Positions 1 to 6,760 of a DNA stretch of 8,577 nt are shown here, piece after piece. The notes beneath the pieces were generated by a model. That model saw nothing but the letters and a program-made list of their open reading frames with translations. It did not search any database and was not told the origin of the DNA. A program made the translations under genes and the position numbers. The stretch's first letter is position 1; each line of letters begins with the position of its first letter. The stretch spans positions 1 to 8,577 of the forward strand of contig JAPLUJ010000221.1 of assembly GCA_026397695.1 (NCBI GenBank), read 5' to 3'. The DNA comes from Verrucomicrobiota bacterium (GTDB taxonomy: Bacteria > Verrucomicrobiota > Verrucomicrobiia > Verrucomicrobiales > Akkermansiaceae).

Positions 1-288
1 CGTTGGGTGATCGGATGTGCAAGGGGTGGTTTCTTCATGCGGATGGTGGCAGCGTAACCGGCCGACGCTGCCAGTGCAACCCCGGGTACGCCGTGCCAGC
101 CTGCGATACCGCACTCTCGAATACTCTTTCCAGCTAATTATTTGCAATGGATTGCAAGGGAAAATGCCGGTTGCGCCAAAGTTCTGTTACCCGGGATCCG
201 GCGGCGCATTATCCGTTTCTGCCGAGTTGCCGCCGTTCGGCTACATTCGTCACTTCCCACCCGGCCATTTCTCCGCTACATCCGCGCC
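1..288. other. Region upstream of recF without a supported gene
   Basis: I see no gene I can defend here. The frame starting at position 3 is open to a TAA at 135-137 (about 44 codons, cysteine-containing, no family recognised) and could be the tail of a gene to the left. On the minus strand an ATG at 38-36 opens a frame that runs off the left edge after a dozen codons. The recF frame is also open upstream, from an ATG at 142, but those 49 codons are arginine-rich and do not resemble a RecF N-terminus. No convincing promoter, terminator or RNA gene was recognised. Confidence 0.4.
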
Positions 289-1359
289 GTGCTCCGTTCG
301 TTGCGATTGATGGATTTCCGGTGTTTCGGGTCGCTGGAACTCGAGGTGAGTTCTGCAGGAGCGATTCTGGTCGGAGCCAACGCGGTGGGCAAGACCTCGG
401 TGTTAGAAGCGCTGTGTGTGCTGATCCGCCTGCATTCGCCGCGCACCCACCGCATGGGCACGCTCGCGCGAATCGGTAGCGGCGGGTTCGGTATTGCCGG
501 CGACCCGTGGGGATGCCAACGCCAGGTCCGCCATTCCAGCGAAGGACTGTTGCTGCAAGCGGACGAGGATCGTCCTGCCAGCCGCAGCGCCTATCTGGAT
601 GACGGTGGGCTCGTCGTGTGGATGGGCAATGAGGACCTCGAGCTGATCCGCGGGCCGGGTGAGGGACGGCGGCGGTATCTCGATTTCATCGGCGCGCAGA
701 TCGACAGTGCCTACCGCCGGTCGTGGTCGCGCTACCGCCGCGCCCTGCGGGCGAAAAACCTGTTACTGAAGGACGGCCGCCCGCGCGACGCGGAAATCAT
801 TGCTTACGAGGAAATTCTAACGGAGCACGGCACCGTCCTGATGCACGCCCGGGCACGGCTGATAGAGGAACTTGCGCCACTCGCCGCCGCAGCGCAGCGT
901 GCCGTGAGCGGACAGGACGAGCCGCTCGCCCTGCAATACCTGCCGGCCAGCGGGCCGGACCTGCGCGAGGCGATGTTGCAGGCCCGTGACCGCGAATCAC
1001 GCTTGCGTCAGGCGGTCGTCGGACCGCACCGCGACGAACTCGCGCTGCGCCTCCACGGCATGCCCGCTGCGGATTTCGCCAGTGAAGGCCAGCAACGCAC
1101 CATTGCCCTGGCCCTTAAGCTCGCCCAGGGAAAGCTGCTAGAGTCGCGCGGCGGCAAGGCCCCGATATATCTGATGGATGATATGTTTGGCGAACTGGAT
1201 CCCGGCCGCCGCAACGCGCTGATTGCCCACCTGCCACCGCTTGCGCAAAAGTGGATCACCACCACCCACCTCGATTGGTTGCAGGAAACCCCGGCGCTGG
1301 AGGAAATCAGCCGTTTCAGGGTAGGCGGAGGCAAGTGTGATGCCTACACCCCCGGATGA
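289..1359 (+). CDS. recF: DNA replication and repair protein RecF
   Basis: RecF is a cytoplasmic SMC/ABC-type ATPase that binds gapped DNA and, with RecO and RecR, loads RecA at stalled forks. The 356-residue product matches the family length (about 360). Visible motifs: an N-terminal beta strand LRSLRLMDFRCF; Walker A GANAVGKT at residues 29-36; the EDLELIRGPGEGRRRYLDF block; VVGPHRDEL; the ABC signature SEGQQRT from residue 265; and Walker B IYLMDDMFGELD with the acidic pair D297-D298, followed by a D-loop and ITTTHLD. I chose the GTG at 289 because it sits directly before the first conserved strand; an upstream ATG at 142 would add 49 unrelated, arginine-rich residues. No clear Shine-Dalgarno precedes either start. 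dnaA and dnaN are not adjacent on the downstream side. The identification is firm; only the start is uncertain. Confidence 0.93.
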   Translation: MLRSLRLMDFRCFGSLELEVSSAGAILVGANAVGKTSVLEALCVLIRLHSPRTHRMGTLARIGSGGFGIAGDPWGCQRQVRHSSEGLLLQADEDRPASRSAYLDDGGLVVWMGNEDLELIRGPGEGRRRYLDFIGAQIDSAYRRSWSRYRRALRAKNLLLKDGRPRDAEIIAYEEILTEHGTVLMHARARLIEELAPLAAAAQRAVSGQDEPLALQYLPASGPDLREAMLQARDRESRLRQAVVGPHRDELALRLHGMPAADFASEGQQRTIALALKLAQGKLLESRGGKAPIYLMDDMFGELDPGRRNALIAHLPPLAQKWITTTHLDWLQETPALEEISRFRVGGGKCDAYTPG

Positions 1360-1451
1360 AATAATTGGACAAAACCGCAAATGCGAGTCGTATTGGAATG
1401 ACAACACCCGATGAATCCACGTAGGTATCCTTCACAAAGCTAACTCTCACC

Positions 1452-3869
1452 ATGATGACCACGCGTTTCCTCATTCCGCTATGTTTTGTCGTGGCCATTA
1501 CAGGGTTCACGGCCGGCGGCACGCCGGACACCAGTCCGCCGCCCGCATCTGCCGCGTGGCAAGCCCAAATCGAAACCGACTGGTTGATGCAGGATGCGAA
1601 ACGTCTCGCCAAGCAGCCGGCGGCCGTGGATGGGGTGAAAACCGAATATCCACTGGCACTCGTGATCGAGCGCGGCTTGAAGCTCGCCGCCAGCCAGCGC
1701 CGGCTCGGCGCCCAAAACGTCGACCAAGCCGAACGCGAACTCCACGAAATCACCCGCTTGGCCGCCGCGCCCGGCAAAGACCCGGACGCCCGCCGCGAGC
1801 TCTACTTGCGCGCCCGCCGGACGGTCCGCGAATTGGCGCTGGGCAATCCGTTGCTCAACTTCGACTCGCTGCTTTTTGTGAAACGCTCGCCCGGCATGTT
1901 CCCCCACATGAGCGACCAGCATTACGGCTGGTGGTCGCGCAGCGGCGGCGGCGTCCATGTGCTGGAAAACTTCAAGTCCGCCACGCCCAACGCGCGCTGC
2001 CTGACAAGCGACATGCCGGAAGGCAGCTTCATGGGACCGGACCTCTCGTTCGATGGAAAAAAACTGCTCTTTGCCTACTGCCGGTTTCATCCGGAACTCG
2101 CCAATGAGAAAAACAAAGCCGACAAGTCACGCGTGCCGGAAGATGCTTTCTATCACATTTACGAGATGAACGCGGACGGCTCCGCGCGCCGCCAGCTCAC
2201 CCATGGCAAATACGATGACTTCGACGCCCGCTATCTGCCGAGCGGCGAACTGGTCTTCGTCTCCACCCGCAAGGGCACCGCCATCCAATGCAGCCAGTGG
2301 TTTTCCGAATCCACCCGCGACAACGACCAGCCCGACAGCTACGTCCGCTGCGGCGGCGACAACTTCCGCCCGGTGCCGGTCTTCACCCTGCACGGCATGG
2401 CCGCCGATGGCCGTGCCATCCGCCCGCTGTCCGCGTTCGAAAACTTCGAGTGGACGCCGAGCGTCGCCAACGACGGCCGCATCCTCTACACCCGCTGGGA
2501 TTACATCGACCGCTTCAACGGGCATTTCTTCAGCCTGTGGTCCGCCAACCAGGACGGCTCTAACGCGCAACTCGTCTATGGCAATTACACGGTGAAACCA
2601 CAGGTGAAAATCGAGGCGCGCGCCATCCCGGGATCCACCAAGATCGCCTTCATTGCCGCGGCGCACCACTCGATCTACGGCGGATCGCTTTGTCTGTTAG
2701 ACAGGAACGCGGGCACCGAAGGGGATGCGCCGCTCACCCGCCTGACCCCGGATGTGCCATTCCCGGAAACCGAACGGAACGTGGATCAATACTTCGCCAA
2801 CCCGTGGCCTCTATCAGAAGAGTATTTCCTTGTCAGTTGGTCCAACCGGAAACTGCCGCCGCATTGCCGCGCCACCGAGGAGCAAAACCCGCGCAACAGC
2901 ACCGGAATCTATCTGCTGGATGCCTTTGGCAACATGGAGCTGCTGCACCGCGATGCCGATATTTCATCCGCCTCGCCAATGCCCGTCGCACCGCGCGTGC
3001 GGCCGCCGATGCAGCCCCGGCTCGCCGGGCGCGACAGCAAGGAGGAAGGCTGCATGTTCTTGCAGGATGTCTATCGCGGACTCGACGGAGTGCCACGCGG
3101 CACGGTGAAACACCTCCGTCTGGTGGCTGTGCCACCGAAAGTGCAGCCCAGGATGAACCAGCCCAGCATCGGTGTCTCCGCGGAAGATCCCGGCAAGTTC
3201 GTCCTCGGCACCGTGCCGGTCGAAGCCGACGGCTCGGCCTACTTCCTGGTTCCCAGCGGCGTGCCGGTGTTTTTCCAAGCGCTCGACGAGAGCGGCCTGG
3301 CGGTGCAATCGATGCGCACGCTCACCTACGCCATGCCCGGCCAGACGCAGGCCTGTATCGGATGTCACGAGCACCGCGAAAGCGCGCCGCCCGCCATCCC
3401 GCCAGCCCTCGCCGTCACCCGCGAACCGCCGCCAATCACGCCCGGCCCCACCGGATCCTGCCCGCTGCGCTACGATCTGTTAGTCCAACCGCTGCTTGAC
3501 CGGCAATGCGTCGAGTGCCCCCGCGCCGACGCCAAGGACCCGCTGCCCGCCAAACTCGACCTCACGCCGGCCAAGTCCTACGCCGCATTGATCGGCTTCG
3601 GCGGTGGCGACTTGAAGAAACTGGCCTTCGAGCGTGACCGCTCGCTGCCCGGCACAGGCACCGCGTCTAACAGCAAACTCTGGAAACTTCTCAGCCACAA
3701 AGACGGCCACGCAGGCGTCAAACTCGACGCCGACAGCACCCGGCGGCTTGTGACATGGATGGATACCTACGCGCAACGTGCCGGCCATTACAGCGATGAG
3801 CAGGAAGCGCAACTCACCGCATTCCGCCAGGAATGCGCCCCGCTGCTCAAGAAAGTCAACACACCATGA
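1452..3869 (+). CDS. Exported HzsA-related beta-propeller protein with one intact and one broken haem-c motif
   Basis: The 805-residue product begins with a signal peptide (MMTTRFLIPLCFVVAITGF), so it should be exported. A helical stretch follows, then at residue 132 the NPLLNFDSLLFVKR segment typical of PVC proteins related to hydrazine synthase alpha. Next come propeller (PD40-like) blades with PDLSFDGKK (D197), MNADGSARRQLTHG, YVRCGG (C300) and EWTPSVANDGRILYTRWDY (T335). Near the C-terminus there is one standard haem-c site, CIGCH (C635, C638, H639), and 51 residues on a second site reading CVECP (C686, C689, P690), where histidine is replaced by proline. It is the paralog of the next gene, which keeps both CxxCH motifs and reads EWHPSV. 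The genes overlap by ATGA, implying translational coupling. ATGs at 1452 and 1455 are both possible starts; there is no good Shine-Dalgarno. The family assignment comes from recognised motifs. The function is unknown, and hydrazine synthesis is not claimed because no beta or gamma subunit gene is seen. Confidence 0.82.
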   Translation: MMTTRFLIPLCFVVAITGFTAGGTPDTSPPPASAAWQAQIETDWLMQDAKRLAKQPAAVDGVKTEYPLALVIERGLKLAASQRRLGAQNVDQAERELHEITRLAAAPGKDPDARRELYLRARRTVRELALGNPLLNFDSLLFVKRSPGMFPHMSDQHYGWWSRSGGGVHVLENFKSATPNARCLTSDMPEGSFMGPDLSFDGKKLLFAYCRFHPELANEKNKADKSRVPEDAFYHIYEMNADGSARRQLTHGKYDDFDARYLPSGELVFVSTRKGTAIQCSQWFSESTRDNDQPDSYVRCGGDNFRPVPVFTLHGMAADGRAIRPLSAFENFEWTPSVANDGRILYTRWDYIDRFNGHFFSLWSANQDGSNAQLVYGNYTVKPQVKIEARAIPGSTKIAFIAAAHHSIYGGSLCLLDRNAGTEGDAPLTRLTPDVPFPETERNVDQYFANPWPLSEEYFLVSWSNRKLPPHCRATEEQNPRNSTGIYLLDAFGNMELLHRDADISSASPMPVAPRVRPPMQPRLAGRDSKEEGCMFLQDVYRGLDGVPRGTVKHLRLVAVPPKVQPRMNQPSIGVSAEDPGKFVLGTVPVEADGSAYFLVPSGVPVFFQALDESGLAVQSMRTLTYAMPGQTQACIGCHEHRESAPPAIPPALAVTREPPPITPGPTGSCPLRYDLLVQPLLDRQCVECPRADAKDPLPAKLDLTPAKSYAALIGFGGGDLKKLAFERDRSLPGTGTASNSKLWKLLSHKDGHAGVKLDADSTRRLVTWMDTYAQRAGHYSDEQEAQLTAFRQECAPLLKKVNTP
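3866..3869 (+). promoter_or_regulatory. ATGA stop/start overlap coupling the two propeller genes
   Basis: The ATG at 3866-3868 shares bases with the TGA at 3867-3869 that ends the upstream gene. This four-base overlap is the usual sign of translational coupling. It picks 3866 as the start of the second gene over an in-frame ATG at 3833 that lies inside the first gene. Confidence 0.75.
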
Positions 3870-6550
3870 AGCACACCACCTACCTCCCGTCCCAACACGC
3901 CGTGGTGCGGGCATTGCCCAGGTATGATATGAGAACAGGCGTCCCGCCTGTGAGGGCTGACAGCGCGTCCCGCCTGTCCGCTAATGAAACGACAGGCTGG
4001 AAGCCCGTCGGTCGAGACAGGCGGGACGCCTGTCCTCCTGCTAAACTGACAGTCTTGGCCATCCTGCCCGCCATTTTCCTAGCAGCCAGTTTGTGCCCGG
4101 CCGCCCCGTCCGCGTGGCTCGGCCCGGTCCCGCCGGGCGCCGCGTATCCTGCGGGCGACGAGGACCGGCAGTTCGCCATGTTGGCGCACGATCTGCAACA
4201 ACGGGCGCATTTCCAGAATGTGGCAAAGGAAACCTTGCGGCCTGAGGCGTTGATCCACGACACCGACCGCGATCCGCTCGATGTCATCCTGCGCCGCACC
4301 GAGGCGCTGTTAGCAGACCTGCGCCGGATGCCCAAGGCACCGGATCTAACCGCGGCGGCTGCGGAACTCGCCAGCCTGCGCACCAGCGCCGGGCAGACCG
4401 CGCCCGCCAGCGCCCCGGAACGGCGTGTCCTGTTTGACCGCACCTGCCGCGTGCGGCGCCAGATTGCCTTTGCCAATCCTTTGTTAGACTTCACCTCCCT
4501 GCTTTTCCTCAAGCGCCACCGCGCCATTTACAATCACTGTTGCGATCAGTTCTACGGCATCACCCAGCGACCCGGCGGCGGATTGTTCGTACTAACAAAC
4601 CCATTCGGCGCAAAACCCGCCGTGCGCGATTTGCTGGAAAACTCCGTCGTGAATCAAGGCCGCCTCAAGAACCAACCACTCACCGGCGGACCCAAAAGGC
4701 CGTGGCAACTCGCCTACGACGGCGGCGGAAATCTATCAGGAGAGGCCACCGAAGGCGGCTCGTTCCTCTCGCCGGATTTGTCATTTGACGGGAAGAGCGT
4801 GGCGTTTGCCTACGTCGAATGCCAAGGCGGACGCGGGCACGACCACCACACCGATCCGAGCCGCGGCCACTGGGCGCAGGGACGATCGTATCATGTGTTC
4901 CGGATGAACCTCGACGGCTCGGACCTGCGCCAGCTAACAGATGGCACTTGGAATGATTTCGATCCGTGCTTCATGCCCAGCGGACGCATTGCCTTCACGA
5001 GCGAGCGGCGCGGCGGTTACCTGCGCTGCGGCCGGGTGTGCCCGACCTTCACGGTGTATGACATGGCCCACGACGGCAACGACATCCGCTGCTTGAGTTT
5101 CCATGAAACCAACGAGTGGCATCCCAGCGTGAACAACGACGGACTGTTGGTGTGGACACGCTGGGATTACGTGGACCGCCACGGGTGCACCGCCCATCAT
5201 CCATGGGTGATGACTCCCGATGGCCGCGACCCGCGCGCCGTCCATGGCAACTTCTCGCCGCGCCCGTCGCGCGCCGACATGGAACTGGATGTGCGCGCCA
5301 TCCCGGGATCTAACAAGTACGTGGCCGTCGCCGCGCCGCATCACAGTCAGGCGTTCGGTTCGCTGCTCCTGATAGACCCCAACCGCCCGGATGACGACTC
5401 CATGGGGCCGGTCAAGCGCGTGACGCCGGAAGTGGGTTTCCCCGAAACCCAGGGCGGCACGGAGTCCTACGGCACGCCATGGGCGTTGAGCGAAGACTAT
5501 TATCTCTGTGCCTTCGAGCCCGTCCCTGGAAAGTGCGGACTGTATGGCCTGTATCTGGTGGACAGCTTCGGCAACCGCGAACTCGTCTATCAGGATCCCG
5601 ACATCGCCTGCCACAACCCGATTCCGGTGAAGGCGCGTTTGCGTCCACCCATCGTGCCGGAAACCGCGCGGCGCGTGGCTTCGTCCCAAGCGCCTGAAGC
5701 CACCGTGTCCATCGTGAACGCCTATGAAAGCCAGCAACCCTGGCCGAGCGGGACCAGGATCACCGCGCTGCGCGTCTATCAGGTGTTTCCGATGTCCGTG
5801 CCATCCGGTGCGCCGCCGCACGAGACCGGCCTGCGCATCCCGCAAAGCACCGACTCGGTGAACATCGCCCGCGCGGTGCTGGGCACCGTGCCGGTGGAGA
5901 AGGATGGCAGCGCGCATTTCATCGTGCCGGCACGGCGCGAGCTGTTCTTCCAAGCACTCGATGAAAAAGGCCTGGCGGTGACATCGATGCGATCGGCCAC
6001 CCAGTTGCAACCGGGCGAACACCTCACCTGTCTGGGATGTCACGACTCCAGACCGCGTGCCCCGCTCTCCTCGTTGAGCACACCCATCGCCATGAACCGC
6101 CCGCCATCGCGCCTGCAAGCGGACGTGGACGGAACGAATCCCTTCAGTTATCCGCGTTTGGTGCAACCGGTGTTAGATCGGAATTGCGTCGCCTGCCATG
6201 CGAAGTCGCCGAAGGCGCCGCGCCTCGATGCCGCGCCGGTGCAGCATGGCAGGACGAAATATTTCGCGTCTTATATGAGCCTGACCCCGAAGTTCGGCTT
6301 CTTCAATTATGGTGGGAGCAACTTTGCGGACGCGAAATGGTATCGCACCACGCCGGGAGAGTTCGGGGCCCGCGCCTCGAAGCTCCACGCCATGCTGTTA
6401 GCCGGCCATCACGACGTGAAACTCTCGCCGGCGGACTTGCATTGCCTGACTGTCTGGCTGGATTCGTGTTCGCTCTTCTATGGTGTTTATGAAAAGGAAG
6501 GCGGCGAGGCGCAACTTCGCGGCGAAATCGCCCATCCAACGTTGGAATAA
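3866..6550 (+). CDS. Exported HzsA-related beta-propeller protein with two haem-c motifs
   Basis: The 894-residue product is the paralog of the gene before it. Hydrophobic residues 61-80 (LTVLAILPAIFLAASLCPAA) form a signal-peptide core. This sits unusually deep because residues 23-59 are translated from a palindromic repeat. The mature part has NPLLDFTSLLFLKR, then propeller blades with PDLSFDGKS (D304), SYHVFRMNLDGSDLRQL, FTSERRGGYLRCG (C388) and NEWHPSVNNDG (H419) followed by TRWDYVDR. Two haem-c sites lie near the C-terminus: CLGCH (C722, C725, H726) and CVACH (C774, C777, H778). The overall plan, an N-terminal region, a propeller and a C-terminal di-haem part, resembles the anammox hydrazine synthase alpha subunit. 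The residue four places after the first CxxCH histidine is proline, not the tyrosine I recall as the haem ligand in Kuenenia. The likely role is a periplasmic or surface redox or ligand-binding protein working with the coupled paralog; the substrate is unknown. Confidence 0.82.
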   Translation: MKHTTYLPSQHAVVRALPRYDMRTGVPPVRADSASRLSANETTGWKPVGRDRRDACPPAKLTVLAILPAIFLAASLCPAAPSAWLGPVPPGAAYPAGDEDRQFAMLAHDLQQRAHFQNVAKETLRPEALIHDTDRDPLDVILRRTEALLADLRRMPKAPDLTAAAAELASLRTSAGQTAPASAPERRVLFDRTCRVRRQIAFANPLLDFTSLLFLKRHRAIYNHCCDQFYGITQRPGGGLFVLTNPFGAKPAVRDLLENSVVNQGRLKNQPLTGGPKRPWQLAYDGGGNLSGEATEGGSFLSPDLSFDGKSVAFAYVECQGGRGHDHHTDPSRGHWAQGRSYHVFRMNLDGSDLRQLTDGTWNDFDPCFMPSGRIAFTSERRGGYLRCGRVCPTFTVYDMAHDGNDIRCLSFHETNEWHPSVNNDGLLVWTRWDYVDRHGCTAHHPWVMTPDGRDPRAVHGNFSPRPSRADMELDVRAIPGSNKYVAVAAPHHSQAFGSLLLIDPNRPDDDSMGPVKRVTPEVGFPETQGGTESYGTPWALSEDYYLCAFEPVPGKCGLYGLYLVDSFGNRELVYQDPDIACHNPIPVKARLRPPIVPETARRVASSQAPEATVSIVNAYESQQPWPSGTRITALRVYQVFPMSVPSGAPPHETGLRIPQSTDSVNIARAVLGTVPVEKDGSAHFIVPARRELFFQALDEKGLAVTSMRSATQLQPGEHLTCLGCHDSRPRAPLSSLSTPIAMNRPPSRLQADVDGTNPFSYPRLVQPVLDRNCVACHAKSPKAPRLDAAPVQHGRTKYFASYMSLTPKFGFFNYGGSNFADAKWYRTTPGEFGARASKLHAMLLAGHHDVKLSPADLHCLTVWLDSCSLFYGVYEKEGGEAQLRGEIAHPTLE
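3934..4034. repeat. Four-hairpin REP-like palindromic element inside a signal-peptide coding region
   Basis: Four short palindromes lie at 3934-3952, 3959-3978, 3991-4009 and 4016-4034. The last is perfect, GACAGGCG-GGA-CGCCTGTC. The first is its inverted copy, with ACAGGCG-TCC-CGCCTGT perfect and only the outermost bases changed. The second pairs GACAG/CTGTC and GCG/CGC around TCC with one bulged base. The third, GACAGGCT-GGA-AGCCCGTC, has one mismatch. The spacers between copies one and two and between copies three and four are both six bases, so the whole block is a nested inverted repeat centred near 3984. It is read in frame by the surrounding gene, giving peptide pieces such as TGWKPV and RDRRDACPP. 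I recall such peptides from Verrucomicrobiota intergenic repeats. Mobilisation by a RAYT (REP-associated) transposase would be inference; no such gene is in the window. Confidence 0.8.
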
Positions 6551-6560
6551 CTCCAACTTT
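6541..6560 (+). terminator. Weak hairpin with short T run over the stop codon of the second propeller gene
   Basis: GTTGGA (6541-6546) pairs with TCCAAC (6552-6557) around a five-base loop that contains the TAA stop, and TTT follows. A six-pair stem with only three T residues is weak for an intrinsic terminator. It is the only terminator-like structure I found at the end of the operon. Confidence 0.3.
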
Positions 6561-6751
6561 CACGAAAAAATCCAATAACCCCGTGATGCGCTCTGATAAT
6601 GCTTGCCCATGCGCGCCAAGCTCAATAGCAATTCCATGGCAGTCGCGCGCTTTCACAGCCTCGAAAACCATGCGCCCCGCACTCACTAATGCGACAGCAA
6701 AATTCTAGCAGTCACGGACCCATGAGAACCCTCACGCATTCCGATTCCGGC
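6561..6751. other. Gap between the propeller operon and the protease gene
   Basis: This stretch must hold the protease promoter if that gene is transcribed separately. A GATAAT at 6595-6600 resembles a -10 box, but no acceptable -35 box lies 17 bases upstream, so I do not call it. In-frame ATGs at 6689 and 6722 are alternative protease starts without a visible ribosome binding site. No RNA gene was recognised. Confidence 0.4.
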
Positions 6752-6756
6752 AGAGG
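6752..6756 (+). promoter_or_regulatory. Shine-Dalgarno-like AGAGG before the protease start
   Basis: AGAGG lies four bases before the ATG at 6761. The in-frame ATGs at 6689 and 6722 lack any such purine-rich site. This favours 6761 as the start, and that start also gives a signal peptide of normal length. Confidence 0.4.
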
Positions 6757-6760
6757 CAGA

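Noticed and set aside
142..288. Open recF frame extending upstream to an ATG at 142
   Set aside because: The extra 49 residues are arginine-rich, do not match RecF, and push the first conserved strand far from the N-terminus; the GTG at 289 gives the family length.
1365..1393. TTGGAC and TCGTAT spaced 17 bases apart, upstream of the first propeller gene
   Set aside because: The -10-like box matches the consensus at only about half its positions, so it is not a supportable promoter call.
1340..1414. A 24-codon frame starting inside the end of recF, resembling a coupled downstream gene
   Set aside because: It is too short, matches nothing I recognise and lacks a Shine-Dalgarno. It could be a remnant of a lost downstream gene, but nothing in the sequence supports that.
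4934..6166. 410-codon open frame on the minus strand opposite the second propeller gene
   Set aside because: It is a shadow: rich in Arg, His and Gly, with no domain, no signal and no ribosome binding site, while the + strand carries clear family motifs throughout.
6595..6600. GATAAT as a -10 promoter box for the protease gene
   Set aside because: No matching -35 box lies at a normal distance, and the hexamer alone is not enough evidence.
6303..6686. Minus-strand open frame covering the gap after the second propeller gene
   Set aside because: About half of it lies opposite conserved coding sequence, and the intergenic part matches no family I know.
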